From contig NZ_JBHYXZ010000012.1 of the NCBI RefSeq assembly GCF_042752395.1, positions 29,106 to 93,105 on the forward strand: a stretch of DNA of 64,000 bases. The letters run 5' to 3'. Origin of the DNA: Actinosynnema sp042752395. GTDB lineage: Bacteria > Actinomycetota > Actinomycetes > Mycobacteriales > Pseudonocardiaceae. Positions 7,991-16,748 of the stretch are shown piece after piece (within the stretch, counting starts at the first letter, position 1; each line of letters opens with the position of its first letter). The translations under genes and the position numbers were made by a program. Under the pieces are notes generated by a model. It had not been told where the DNA came from and did not search any database. It was given only the letters and a program-made list of their open reading frames with translations.

Positions 7991-10087
7991 ATGCGGACCC
8001 TGCTCATCGACAACCACGACTCGTTCACCTTCAACCTCTTCCAGCACCTGGCCGAGGTGAACGGGCGCGAGCCGGTCGTCATCACCAACGACGACCCGCG
8101 GTTCCGGCTGTCCGACCTGCGGCGCTACGACAACGTGGTGATCTCCCCGGGACCGGGCCGGCCGCAGCGCGACGCCGACTTCGGCCTGTGCCGGGCGGTG
8201 GTCGAGCACGCCGACCTGCCGCTGCTCGGCGTGTGCCTGGGCCACCAGGGGCTGTGCCTCGCGCACGGCGCGTCCGTGGGCTTGGTCACGCCCCGGCACG
8301 GCGTGGTGGACCGGGTGCGGCACACCGGGGCGGACCTGTTCGCCGGCCTGCCGTCGCCGCTGCCCGTCGTGCGGTACCACTCGCTGGCCGTGTCGGACCT
8401 GCCGCCGTCGCTGGAGCCGGTCGCCTGGGCCGAGTCGGACGGCGTGCTGATGGGCGTGCGGCACCGGTCGCGGCCGGCGTGGGGCGTGCAGTTCCACCCC
8501 GAGTCGGTGTGCACCTCGCACGGCCGCGAGCTGCTGGCGAACTTCCGCGACCTGACCGCCGCCCTCGCCCCGCCCGCGTCCGCCCCTCCGGCCCCTCCCA
8601 CCTCGCCTGCCACTGCCGTCGCAGCCGCACCTGCACCGCTGGCACCGCCTGCCACAGCCGCGCCTCCTCCCACCCTCGCACCGTCCCGTGGGCCCGCCCG
8701 TGAGGTGCTCGTGCGGCGCGTGGACGTCCACCCCCCGCCGGAGGACGTGTACGCCGCCCTCTACGGCGCGTCCGGCGATGCGTTCTGGCTCGACAGCAGC
8801 CTGGTGGGGGAGCGGGGCCGGTTCTCCGTGATGGGTGACGCCGGCGGGCCGTTGGCGCGGGTGGCCACGTACGACGTGGGGACGGGTCGGGTGACCGTGG
8901 ACGGGGTGACCCACCCCGGGCCGTTCTTCGACTGGCTGGAGGCCGACCTGGCCGCGTGGCGGGTCGAGCAGCCGGACGTGCCGTTCGACTTCGCGCTCGG
9001 CTGGGTGGGCTACCTCGGGTACGAGCTGAAGGCCGAATGCGGAGCGGTGGCCGCGCACCGTTCGGAGCAACCGGACGCGGCATTCGTGTTCGCCGACCGC
9101 GCCCTCGTTTTCGACCATGATTCCCATTGCGTGTACCTGTTGGCGTTGTCCGACGAAGACGACTGGTTGCGCCGAACGGAGGAATTCCTCCGCCGTGTCC
9201 CGCCCGCCCCGGCGGTCCCGCCGCGCCCCGTCCGGGCCGCCGCCGTGCAGGCCCGGCACAGCCGTGCGCAGTACTTGAAGCTGGTCGCGGCCTGCCAGGA
9301 GGCCATCACGGCGGGCGAGAGCTACGAGGTGTGCCTGACGAACACCGTGACGTGGCGCGGGCCGCTGGACCCGTGGGACGCCTACCGGTTCCTGCGGGCG
9401 GAAAGCCCCGCTCCGTTCGGCGCGTTGCTCCGTTTCGGTGCGCTCTCCGTGCTCAGCACTTCACCCGAGCGGTTCATCCGGGTGGACCGACGGGGTGTCG
9501 TCGAATCCGAGCCAATCAAGGGGACCCGCCCCCGCGGGGCGACCGCCGCCGAGGACCGGGGTTTGCGCAAGACCTTGGCTACCAGCGCGAAGGACCGCGC
9601 CGAGAACCTCATGATCGTGGACCTGGTCCGCAATGATCTGGGCCATTGCGCGGAAGTCGGCAGCGTGGAGGTGCCCAGGATCTTCGAGGTGGAGAGCTAC
9701 GCGACAGTGCACCAGCTCGTGAGCACCGTTCGGGCTCGACTGCGTTCCGGTAGTTCCGCCGTCCGGGCGGTTAGGGCGGCGTTCCCCGGCGGGTCGATGA
9801 CAGGAGCGCCCAAGATCCGGACAATGCAGATCATCGACGGGCTGGAAGCCGGGCCCCGGGGTGTCTACTCCGGTGCGCTCGGTTACTTCTCACTCTCCGG
9901 AACGGCCGACTTCAGCATCGTCATCAGGACGCTGGTCGTGGACGGCGACAAGGTGAGTTTCGGGGTCGGGGGCGCGGTCATCGCGCTGTCCGACCCCGCG
10001 GAGGAATTCGAGGAGACCACGGTCAAGGCAGCTGCCCTGCTCAGCCTGGCCGGCGTCGCGTTCCCGGGGCGTGACGACCTGCCCTGA
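7991..10087 (+). CDS. pabAB: Aminodeoxychorismate synthase, fused PabA-PabB
   Basis: A 698-residue fusion. Residues 1-190 are a class I glutamine amidotransferase: nucleophile Cys82 in GVCLGHQG and the FHPES histidine/glutamate. A Pro/Ala-rich linker (about 193-232) leads to a chorismate-binding PabB domain. Lys510 in EPIKGTRPRG is diagnostic: anthranilate synthases have alanine here, so the product should be 4-amino-4-deoxychorismate, the precursor of p-aminobenzoate for folate or a natural product. ATG at 7991 follows an upstream in-frame GTG at 7979; no clear ribosome site precedes either, so the transcript may be leaderless. No pabC or biosynthetic cluster is adjacent. Confidence 0.9.
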   Translation: MRTLLIDNHDSFTFNLFQHLAEVNGREPVVITNDDPRFRLSDLRRYDNVVISPGPGRPQRDADFGLCRAVVEHADLPLLGVCLGHQGLCLAHGASVGLVTPRHGVVDRVRHTGADLFAGLPSPLPVVRYHSLAVSDLPPSLEPVAWAESDGVLMGVRHRSRPAWGVQFHPESVCTSHGRELLANFRDLTAALAPPASAPPAPPTSPATAVAAAPAPLAPPATAAPPPTLAPSRGPAREVLVRRVDVHPPPEDVYAALYGASGDAFWLDSSLVGERGRFSVMGDAGGPLARVATYDVGTGRVTVDGVTHPGPFFDWLEADLAAWRVEQPDVPFDFALGWVGYLGYELKAECGAVAAHRSEQPDAAFVFADRALVFDHDSHCVYLLALSDEDDWLRRTEEFLRRVPPAPAVPPRPVRAAAVQARHSRAQYLKLVAACQEAITAGESYEVCLTNTVTWRGPLDPWDAYRFLRAESPAPFGALLRFGALSVLSTSPERFIRVDRRGVVESEPIKGTRPRGATAAEDRGLRKTLATSAKDRAENLMIVDLVRNDLGHCAEVGSVEVPRIFEVESYATVHQLVSTVRARLRSGSSAVRAVRAAFPGGSMTGAPKIRTMQIIDGLEAGPRGVYSGALGYFSLSGTADFSIVIRTLVVDGDKVSFGVGGAVIALSDPAEEFEETTVKAAALLSLAGVAFPGRDDLP

Positions 10088-10091
10088 CCTG

Positions 10092-10136
10092 CTGTTCTCC
10101 CCTGCGACGGAGGTGGCCCGCCGCAGGGGAGAACAG
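10092..10136. terminator. Bidirectional terminator between pabAB and lsr2
   Basis: A perfect 15-bp inverted repeat (10092-10106 with 10122-10136, arm CTGTTCTCCCCTGCG) sits between the convergent genes pabAB and lsr2. It starts four bases after the pabAB stop and ends eight bases before the lsr2 stop, so it can serve both strands. There is no long T run. Confidence 0.8.
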
Positions 10137-10144
10137 AGCGTGGC

Positions 10145-10486
10145 TCAGGAAGCGTGGGCTTCCTGGAACTGCACGACCAGGCCCTGGGGAATGCGGCCCC
10201 GGTCGGAGATCTGGTGCCCCTGCGCGCGAGCCCAGTCCCGAATGGCCTGGGCCTGGGCCTTGTCACCAGCCTTTACCGTGCTCTTGCCGGTGCCCTTGCG
10301 CTGCTTGCGGCCACCGGCGCGGCGCGCCTTGGCGACGAAGTCGGCCAGGGACTCGCGGAGCTTGTCCGCATTGTCCTTGGAGAGGTCGATGGAGTACTCC
10401 ACACCGTCCAGCGCGAAGGTCACGGTCTCGGCGGCTTCGCTGCCGTCGAGGTCGTCGATGAGTTGGACGACGGTCTGCTGTGCCAC
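10145..10486 (-). CDS. lsr2: Lsr2 nucleoid-associated xenogeneic silencer
   Basis: 113 residues, the normal Lsr2 length. The N-terminal dimerisation domain (about 1-55, VVQLIDDLDGSEAAETVTFALDG) is followed by a basic linker and the C-terminal DNA-binding domain, whose RGR hook (Arg96-Gly97-Arg98) inserts into the minor groove of AT-rich DNA. Starts with GTG at 10486 with GGAGGAA upstream. It is less than 1 kb from the integrated element and is a likely silencer of its AT-richer promoters, although that is an inference. Confidence 0.95.
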   Translation of the reverse strand: MAQQTVVQLIDDLDGSEAAETVTFALDGVEYSIDLSKDNADKLRESLADFVAKARRAGGRKQRKGTGKSTVKAGDKAQAQAIRDWARAQGHQISDRGRIPQGLVVQFQEAHAS

Positions 10487-10759
10487 TGTTCCTCCGTGTG
10501 TGCTCGCATAGCGCGTGCTGCCCTCGACTTGTTCTGCGCCACACGCTTAGCTCGACACCATAGTGCACGAGAGGAATATCGCCTAACCTTTCGTGGAGAA
10601 AATGTGACTGATGCCCCCGGACGGGTCATTTCGCGACACAAACCGCACCGAGCCGAAATGAACCCCCCGCACGCCGTCACCCCGTGGTGCCGGTCACACC
10701 CGGTCGAGTGGCCTATCCTGGGGTCGGATACCCGCCCAGGGTAGGGAAGGTCGGGAGCG

Positions 10760-11041
10760 ATGCTCGGTTACACGGCGGACAAGGACGCGTACCTCAAGCG
10801 ATTGCGCCGCATCGAGGGCCAGGTCCGCGGCCTCCAGCGGATGGTCGAGAACGACGAGTACTGCATCGACGTGCTGACCCAGATCTCCGCCGCCACGAAG
10901 GCGTTGCAGGCGGTCTCCTTGGGTCTGCTCGACGAGCACCTGAAGCACTGCGTGGCCCAGGCGGTGGCCGAGGGCGGCGAGGTGGCGGACGAGAAGATCG
11001 CCGAAGCCTCCGCCGCGATCGGCCGCCTCGTCCGGTCCTGA
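10760..11041 (+). CDS. csoR: CsoR-type copper-sensing transcriptional repressor
   Basis: 93 residues of the CsoR/RcnR all-helical family. The Cu(I) ligand triad is in place: Cys35, His60 and Cys64, at the same spacing as mycobacterial CsoR. The basic face (LKRLRRIEGQVRGLQRM) would contact DNA. ATG at 10760 follows GGGAG. No copper ATPase or chaperone gene is adjacent, so targets must lie elsewhere. The 273 bp upstream, shared with lsr2, holds both promoters; no clear operator was recognised. Confidence 0.88.
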   Translation: MLGYTADKDAYLKRLRRIEGQVRGLQRMVENDEYCIDVLTQISAATKALQAVSLGLLDEHLKHCVAQAVAEGGEVADEKIAEASAAIGRLVRS

Positions 11042-11110
11042 CGACCGCGCCCCCGGCCGCCACCCCGCGGGGCGGCCGGGCGGCCTGATCCAGTACAGTG
11101 CTCCGCGCCG

Positions 11111-11187
11111 GCCCCCGTAGCCCAATCGGCAGAGGCAGCGGACTCAAAATCCGTCCAGTGTGCGTTCGAGTCGCACCGGGGGCACCA
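11111..11187 (+). tRNA. tRNA with anticodon CAA (Leu by code), left attachment site
   Basis: Cloverleaf read directly: acceptor GCCCCCG (11111-11117) with CGGGGGC (11177-11183), discriminator A and encoded CCA (11185-11187); anticodon stem 11138-11142 with 11150-11154; loop CTCAAAA gives anticodon CAA at 11145-11147; T arm GTGCG-TTCGAGT-CGCAC. The variable loop is only five bases (11155-11159), whereas a canonical leucine tRNA has a long variable arm. An integrase gene starts 92 bp downstream in the same orientation, so the 3' half is very probably the attachment core. Confidence 0.85.
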
Positions 11188-11278
11188 AAACAGCTGGTCA
11201 AACGCGTGGAACGGCCGTTCAAACCGGCCTACCTTGATCGGACTCACCGAATAGCCACCAAACGGCTCAGGAGGTCCG

Positions 11279-12505
11279 ATGCCGCCGCTCTTGCAGATCG
11301 GCACCCACGGGAAGGTCAACCACCGGGCACAGGTCGCCGGGAAGTGGATGCCGCTACGCGACCTGCCCGACGGCGCAACCCCCGACGTGGTGCAGGCGTA
11401 CACCAACTTCCGCGACCTGGACGGCGTCACCCGGAAGGTGTCGGCGAGCGGCCCGACCCAGTACAAAGCCGACCGCGCCCTCAAGGCCGTGCTCAAGGAG
11501 CGCTCCGGCGGCGTCCGCCGACTTTCCTCCGAGTCGCGGTTCGCCGACCTGGCCACCGCCTACCTCGAACGCGTCCAGCGCACCCGAGCCGTCACCACAC
11601 TGGAGCGGTACCGCACCCGGCTCAACGTCCACGTGCTCCCCAACGTCGGCCAGCTGAGGCTCAGGGAATGCACCGTCGGCCGATTCCAGGCGCTGATGGA
11701 CCAGCTCGCCGAACGACTCGACTCCAACACCTTGGCGGGCATCCGCACCGTGCTGTCCGGCGTCATGCAGGAAGCCGTCGACCGCGACCTCATCAGCGCG
11801 AACCCGGTCCGCGAGATGCGCGACATCGAGCCCAGCCGGAAGCGGAAGGCACCTGCCTACGACCACGAGCAGCTCGTCGACTTCTTCGCCCGCCTCGACG
11901 GCGACGAGGAGTCCCGGCGTGCCGACCTGCCGGACCTGCTCCGGTTCTACTTCGCCGTGGGAGTCAGGTTCGGCGAGGCGCTGGCGCTGCGCTGGCAGGA
12001 CGTGAACCTCACCGACGAGCCCGTGCTGGCGACCAACGCGTGGGGGGAGCGAGTTCGGGTTCCCGCCCGGTCCATCTGGATCAACGGCAACCTCGTCGCC
12101 GTCAGCGGCGGCGTGGCGCGCAACGACGGCAAGACGTTCGCCGCGCGCAGGGTGATCGTGCTCCCGGACTACATGCACCTGCTGCTGTCGGTACGCAAAC
12201 CCGACGGCGCGCCCGAGTCCGAGCCGGTGTTCCCCAGCACCAGGCTCGGGTGGCGGCACCCGTCGAACGTGCAGCGCGCCGTGCGGAGCATGCGCAAGCG
12301 GATCGGCTACCCCGACTTCACCACGAAGGTCGGGCGCAGGTCGGTGGCGACGGCGCTGGACGCCCAGGGGTTCTCGGCGCGCGAGATCGCGGACATCCTG
12401 GGGCACGCACGGCCGTCGATGACCCAGGACGTGTACATGGACCGAGGTCGGCCGAACACGCGTGCTGCGTCAGCGCTTGACCGGCTTCACGGCCCGGCCG
12501 CGTGA
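11279..12505 (+). CDS. int: Tyrosine recombinase integrase
   Basis: 408 residues. An N-terminal SAM-like core-binding domain (about 85-170, FADLATAYLERVQRTRAVTTLERYRTRL) precedes the catalytic domain. Catalytic residues: Arg in VGVRFGEALAL, Arg in KVGRRSVATAL, His in LGHARPSMTQ, and the nucleophile Tyr in DVYM. The first histidine of box II (HxxR) is replaced by lysine, a change seen in some active integrases. ATG 11279 has AGGAGG upstream. A perfect palindrome GAACGGCCGTTC (11209-11220) lies between the tRNA and int and may be an arm or regulatory site. No excisionase was recognised nearby. Confidence 0.92.
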   Translation: MPPLLQIGTHGKVNHRAQVAGKWMPLRDLPDGATPDVVQAYTNFRDLDGVTRKVSASGPTQYKADRALKAVLKERSGGVRRLSSESRFADLATAYLERVQRTRAVTTLERYRTRLNVHVLPNVGQLRLRECTVGRFQALMDQLAERLDSNTLAGIRTVLSGVMQEAVDRDLISANPVREMRDIEPSRKRKAPAYDHEQLVDFFARLDGDEESRRADLPDLLRFYFAVGVRFGEALALRWQDVNLTDEPVLATNAWGERVRVPARSIWINGNLVAVSGGVARNDGKTFAARRVIVLPDYMHLLLSVRKPDGAPESEPVFPSTRLGWRHPSNVQRAVRSMRKRIGYPDFTTKVGRRSVATALDAQGFSAREIADILGHARPSMTQDVYMDRGRPNTRAASALDRLHGPAA

Positions 12506-12691
12506 GCGGGTGGCTTCCCGGTAGGCGCGGCACGGCCAACGGTCACCGCAGGTGCCGCAGCGGCCGTCGAGCGCGCGGCGGTGAGTGCGGGCGACCTCGC
12601 GCCAGCCCTGCTCGAGCACCGCGGTGAGATCCGAGACCAGCAGCCCCACGTGGTCCACCTCGGTGCCGTGCAGCTCGTGCTTGTTGGACAT
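12470..12691 (-). CDS. Small Cys-rich protein, zinc-knuckle-like
   Basis: 73 residues from ATG 12691, with GGAGG just upstream. The N-terminus is a helix (HVGLLVSDLTAVLEQGWREV) and the C-terminal half has RCGTCGDRWPC, a Cys-x2-Cys-x4-Cys cluster that could bind metal. It is convergent with the integrase and overlaps its last 36 bp. Function unknown. The 224 bp on its upstream side (12692-12915) contain no gene that can be supported. Confidence 0.6.
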   Translation of the reverse strand: MSNKHELHGTEVDHVGLLVSDLTAVLEQGWREVARTHRRALDGRCGTCGDRWPCRAYREATRSRGRAVKPVKR

Positions 12692-12915
12692 CCTCGCCTC
12701 CGACCGGGCGTCCGTTGAGGTGGAGGAGCCGCGGCGTCGTGTCGGGGGCGACGCTGCGGCCCTCCGCTCCTGACGGTAGGTCGGCGGAAGCGTGGGCCCT
12801 TGCCTGCGGGGCAAGCGGCGGACATGGGTCAGGGAGCCGGCGGTGAAGCGCGAACACCACTGCCGACTCCCTGCGCGATCATCATGCCTGATGACCGGGT
12901 CGTTCCGCACATCGT

Positions 12916-14790
12916 TCAGACCGAGCTGCGGCCGACTCCGTCGAAGCCGTACTTCCGCCCGTACCAGGCCAGGACGTTCTCGCACTCCGCGTCCGACAGC
13001 GCCCGGTTGAACACCAGGAGATCGGACACATCCTGCCTGTTCCACGAGCCGCTGCCCGCGCTGTTGCCGGCCAGCGTCACGCCTGGGAGCCCGGCGTTCG
13101 CGTGCGACGTGTCCAGGCCGGGCAGCGCCGTCTTCGGGTAGTGGGACTGGAAGAACGCGCTGTTCGCGCCGTCCCACCGGCACACGTACACCGCCCACCG
13201 TGACCGTCCGGTCTGCACCGTCGCCGCGTACGGCGTCGACAGCGAGCCGCCGCCCATCACCATCTGCATCTCGGAGCTGGACGACAGGGTCAGGTACACG
13301 CCGCCTGCTCCCTGGTAGCCCGAGAACATGCTTCCCCAGTGGCCGCGCAGCCGCGCCACGATCACCACCGTGGCCGGCGGGTTCACCCGCGAGGTGAAGC
13401 TGCACGTCATCAGGTCGCCCAGCGTTGAGGCGTTGCCGTCGAAATCGACGTACGGGTTGCGGGCGAAGTCGGTCGGCGTCTTGCGGAACGTCGGCTGCCG
13501 GTTCGCGTCCGCCTGGGCCAACGTCTTCTGGTCGGAGCCCGCGTACGCCGGCCAGGACGCCACCAACGCCGCGTCCGCGAGGGCGTTGAGGTCCGATGCC
13601 CGCCACGCCGACACCAGCCCGGACAGCGTCGCCGGGTCCGGGCTCGGCGCGGACGCCTGGCTCGGCGGCGCGGAGCGCAGCGTCGCGCCGCGCTTCAGGT
13701 ACTCGGAGATCAGGTGGGCCATCAGCGCGTGGCCGCGGTCGGAACAGTGCACGTCGTCGTAGAACAGGCCCTCCCAGTCGGCCGCGCGCGACACCGGCCA
13801 GTGCGCGCTGACGTCCAGGAAGTCCACGTCCACCGTGTCCAGCGCGATCCGCTGCAGCGCCTCCCCGTACAGGCTCCACGCGTACGTCGGGGAGGCGATG
13901 TCCAGCCGCCGGTAGCTGTGCACCAGCAGCACGCTCACCGGCGCGTTGTTCGACAGCCGCATCAGCCGGACCGCGGCCCGCACGTTCGCCTCGTAGGTCG
14001 CCGGCGCGACGCCCGTGGAGTAGTCGTTCGAGCCGACCATCAGCACGATCAGCCGCGGCTGCAGCTGGCCCATCCGCGCGGCGTTCTGCGCCCAGAGCGC
14101 GCCGGTCGTCGTGTAGTCCCCGGACACCGAGCCCGACTTGCCCGCGTTGTACACCCGCAGGCCGGTCAGCTGGTCACCGTCCGTGGCGTACACCCCGTTC
14201 AGCACCGTGCGGCCGATCGCGGTCATCTTCACCGTGTGCACGCCGCGCGCCAGCGGGTAGGTCACCCACGAGCTGAACTCGCCGTCCGCCCGCGCCGAGC
14301 CGAGGGTTGAGGGCGTGATCGTGATGACCTTGGCCGGGTCCGAGTCCAGCTGCAGCGAGCACTGCCCGATGCCGGCGCCCTGCTGCAGGATCACCTCGAA
14401 CCCGTCGCACACGCAGCTGCGCGTCATCGTCGCCCCGGCGGTCATGTCCTTCGAGTTGCCGCCCAGGTCGGCCGCCGTGTCGGCCAGCGTGCCGGTGTTC
14501 GTCCACCCGCCGTGGTCGGCCCGGTAGTGGATGCCGCCGGCCGCGGTGTTCAGCAGCACGCCGGACCCGTCGACACCGCGGAGCATGTAGCCCAGCCTGC
14601 CGACCCACGAGTACTCCGGCGCCGACGCGCCCATGCCGTGGGTGGTGCTGGACCCCACGCACACCACGTTGACCTTCTCGAACAGCCGGCGCGGCCACGC
14701 GCGCTGCCACGCCCACAGGCCGGGCCCGGACGCCTCGTCCTGCGGGCCGTACAGCCCGCGCCGTCCCGACAGGGTTTTCCTCTCCGCCAC
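12916..14790 (-). CDS. SGNH/GDSL hydrolase tail protein with C-terminal LamG-like domain
   Basis: 624 residues, last of the tail genes. An SGNH hydrolase domain (about 38-370) has nucleophile Ser48 in VGSSTTHG, Asn255 in MVGSNDY, and Asp345/His348 in YDDVHCSDRGH. A beta-sandwich insertion sits between blocks I and III. The C-terminal 200 residues (SGLVSAWRASDLNALAD onward, ending DLLVFNRALSDAECENVLAWYGRKYG) look like a laminin-G/concanavalin-type carbohydrate-binding fold. It probably de-esterifies host-surface glycan during adsorption. GTG start directly follows the stop of the fibre gene. Confidence 0.8.
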   Translation of the reverse strand: MAERKTLSGRRGLYGPQDEASGPGLWAWQRAWPRRLFEKVNVVCVGSSTTHGMGASAPEYSWVGRLGYMLRGVDGSGVLLNTAAGGIHYRADHGGWTNTGTLADTAADLGGNSKDMTAGATMTRSCVCDGFEVILQQGAGIGQCSLQLDSDPAKVITITPSTLGSARADGEFSSWVTYPLARGVHTVKMTAIGRTVLNGVYATDGDQLTGLRVYNAGKSGSVSGDYTTTGALWAQNAARMGQLQPRLIVLMVGSNDYSTGVAPATYEANVRAAVRLMRLSNNAPVSVLLVHSYRRLDIASPTYAWSLYGEALQRIALDTVDVDFLDVSAHWPVSRAADWEGLFYDDVHCSDRGHALMAHLISEYLKRGATLRSAPPSQASAPSPDPATLSGLVSAWRASDLNALADAALVASWPAYAGSDQKTLAQADANRQPTFRKTPTDFARNPYVDFDGNASTLGDLMTCSFTSRVNPPATVVIVARLRGHWGSMFSGYQGAGGVYLTLSSSSEMQMVMGGGSLSTPYAATVQTGRSRWAVYVCRWDGANSAFFQSHYPKTALPGLDTSHANAGLPGVTLAGNSAGSGSWNRQDVSDLLVFNRALSDAECENVLAWYGRKYGFDGVGRSSV

Positions 14791-15705
14791 CTACGCGACC
14801 TTCCAGACCAGGGCGGTGTACTCGCCGGCCGCCATCGCCACGTCCGGCGTGATGTCCACCGTGTTCGCCGTCGTGCGTGCGACGTACACGTCGACCTCGT
14901 CGTACGGGCTCGCCGAGCGGAACACCTGGACGATGACCAGCCTGCTGGCCAGGTTGTGGGTCACCGTCCACGAGTTGCCCGCCGTCACGGCCGGGGAGGT
15001 GGCGGAGTACCCGTTCGACGAGCCGCCCGCGGTCGCGCCGATGAACGTGAACGTCGGGACCGTGGTGCCGATCGTGATGTCGGTGTCGTTGGTGAGCAGC
15101 GCGAACCGGTCGGCCTGCGTGCCTTCGCGGACCACCCAGTAGGAGCCGCGCACCGCCTCGGCGGTGGTGTCCCAGTTCGATGCGCGGGTCATCGCCGAGG
15201 CCGCGCCGTTCCACACGTACGGGCCGTTCTCGGTGCCGGTGCTCTGGCCGGTCAGCAGGAACACGTCGCCGGCGGACGCGGTCAGGCCGTCGAGCGTCGC
15301 GCCCGGTGAGGCGATGTTGACGTTCGTCGCGACCGCGGCGCGCACGGTGCCCTTGAGCACTTGCCCGGACGTCACGCCGGACAGCTGCGCGTCCACGTAG
15401 GCGCGTGTCGCGGCGTCCTGCGCGCTGGTCGGGTCGGCGAGCCCGGTGATGCGCTGCGAGCCGAGCGCGACGGGCCCGGTCGGCGCGGCCATCTGGTCCA
15501 GGCGCGATGTCCGGACCTGCGTGTCGAAGTCCGAGATCGTGCTCGCCGTCTGCGTGCCGGTGTGGTTCGCCCGCGACCGATCCGCCGTGCTCGCGTCGTC
15601 CACGTACTGCTTGGTCGCCGCGTCCCCGGCCGCGGTCGGCGCGCCGTTGTTGATGACCTTCCGGCCGCCCATGTCCTTGTCGGACAGGGCCTTGGTTGCC
15701 GCCAC
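14791..15705 (-). CDS. Tail fibre protein with phage tail repeats
   Basis: 304 residues. The N-terminal half carries two copies of the phage tail repeat: INNGAPTAAGDAATKQYVDD (about 19-38) and ITGLADPTSAQDAATRAYVD (about 85-104), typical of trimeric fibres. The C-terminus (about 215-304) is a beta-rich tip ending in TALVWKVA. It abuts the SGNH hydrolase gene, which suggests that the two form a host-recognition unit at the tail tip. Confidence 0.8.
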   Translation of the reverse strand: MAATKALSDKDMGGRKVINNGAPTAAGDAATKQYVDDASTADRSRANHTGTQTASTISDFDTQVRTSRLDQMAAPTGPVALGSQRITGLADPTSAQDAATRAYVDAQLSGVTSGQVLKGTVRAAVATNVNIASPGATLDGLTASAGDVFLLTGQSTGTENGPYVWNGAASAMTRASNWDTTAEAVRGSYWVVREGTQADRFALLTNDTDITIGTTVPTFTFIGATAGGSSNGYSATSPAVTAGNSWTVTHNLASRLVIVQVFRSASPYDEVDVYVARTTANTVDITPDVAMAAGEYTALVWKVA

Positions 15706-15715
15706 GGGCTCCTCC

Positions 15716-16372
15716 TCAGCTCATCACCAGGACGCACGCGGTTGGCGCGTCCATCGACACCCGCAGCTCGTTCACGCTCAGGTGCTGCACCTTGAACTCG
15801 TCGTACTGCTCGCCGCCGTCCAGTGAGAAGGCGCTCACCGCAGGCCGGTAGCCGAGCTGGTGGGTCACCGTCACCACCGCCTGCGGCACGGTCTGCACGT
15901 GCTCGTAGGCCGACACGCCGCCCGACGCGGCCGGCAGGTGCTGCGCCGGGACGCGGCCGTCCGGCCCGAGCGGCGCGACGCCGTGCGGCTGGCCGACGAC
16001 CGACCAGGGCACGACGACCACCGTGCTGGACTGCGGCAGTTGGGTAACCCGCTCGACGTCGGCGAGGTCGATCGTCTCGCCGTCGGTCTCCACCCGCACC
16101 GTCATCGACTCCGGGCGTGTGTTCTCCAGCAGCACGTGCACTTCGAGGAAGATCGGCTCGGCGGCGGACGGCTGAGCCGACAGCGGCACCACCTCGGCGA
16201 ACCGGCCGTCGACCAGCTCGACGACCACCGGTTGCTCGGTGACCACCGTGTCGGCTGCGGGCACCTGCACCTGGTGCAGCGCCGCGATGGACACGTGACC
16301 CACAGCTGACCGGCCACCCGCGGTGAGGTGGCCGGTCAGGGTGACGGTGTGGAGCGGGTCAGGAGCCGTCAC
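15716..16372 (-). CDS. Putative tail-associated protein
   Basis: 218 residues from GTG 16372, which overlaps the end of the holin-like gene by 14 bp; an in-frame GTG at 16423 is an alternative. Beta-rich throughout. The C-terminal part (ASGGVSAYEHVQTVPQAVVT to QHLSVNELRVSMDAPTACVLV) resembles the tip domains that follow fibre proteins in actinophages. No enzyme motif. Position between holin-like and fibre genes supports a virion role; function otherwise unknown. Confidence 0.6.
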   Translation of the reverse strand: MTAPDPLHTVTLTGHLTAGGRSAVGHVSIAALHQVQVPAADTVVTEQPVVVELVDGRFAEVVPLSAQPSAAEPIFLEVHVLLENTRPESMTVRVETDGETIDLADVERVTQLPQSSTVVVVPWSVVGQPHGVAPLGPDGRVPAQHLPAASGGVSAYEHVQTVPQAVVTVTHQLGYRPAVSAFSLDGGEQYDEFKVQHLSVNELRVSMDAPTACVLVMS

Positions 16373-16748
16373 CGACGCCCCTGCGGGGAAGCGAGCTGAT
16401 GTCGTAGGAGCCGTCGGCAGCACGAGGTGCCGCCCCCGCTCCCACCCCGTGGCTGGTGGCCCAGGTCGACACGCCGAGCGGCGACCACACCTTCGCCTCG
16501 ACGGCGAGCGCGGTCAGCAGGGTCAGCAGCCAGCCGGTGGCGGCCTGCCGCACGTCGTACGGGGTGGTGGAGTTCAGCGCGTCGAGCCACTCCGCCGCGA
16601 ACCCCGCCGCGGCGGACAGGACCAGCTGCAGGAACACCCGTGCCTTGCCGGCCCACGGCTTGGTGATCAGCCCGTTGAGGACGGGCAGCACGAAGCCCAG
16701 CAGCATCGACAGCAGCTGGGCGGTGCCCAGCAGGTTCACCATCTCCAT
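16359..16748 (-). CDS. Holin-like small membrane protein
   Basis: 129 residues with hydrophobic segments at about 5-27 (NLLGTAQLLSMLLGFVLPVL), 38-54 (VFLQLVLSAAAGFAAEW) and 70-86 (TGWLLTLLTALAVEAKV), and a polar Gly/Ala/Arg tail. Its ATG overlaps the lysin stop (TGATG). Size, topology and direct coupling to the endolysin make a holin likely; there is no sequence signature that proves it, and two other small membrane proteins upstream are competing candidates. Confidence 0.65.
   Translation of the reverse strand: MEMVNLLGTAQLLSMLLGFVLPVLNGLITKPWAGKARVFLQLVLSAAAGFAAEWLDALNSTTPYDVRQAATGWLLTLLTALAVEAKVWSPLGVSTWATSHGVGAGAAPRAADGSYDISSLPRRGVGDGS

Noticed and set aside
8573..8694. Pro/Ala-rich segment of pabAB as a frameshifted or inserted sequence
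   Set aside because: It is in frame, both flanking domains are complete, and such linkers are normal in actinobacterial PabA-PabB fusions.
12470..13879. Long minus-strand frame over the SGNH hydrolase C-terminus
   Set aside because: Only its last 73 codons (from ATG 12691) have a start signal and sensible composition; the rest is a shadow of the hydrolase frame.
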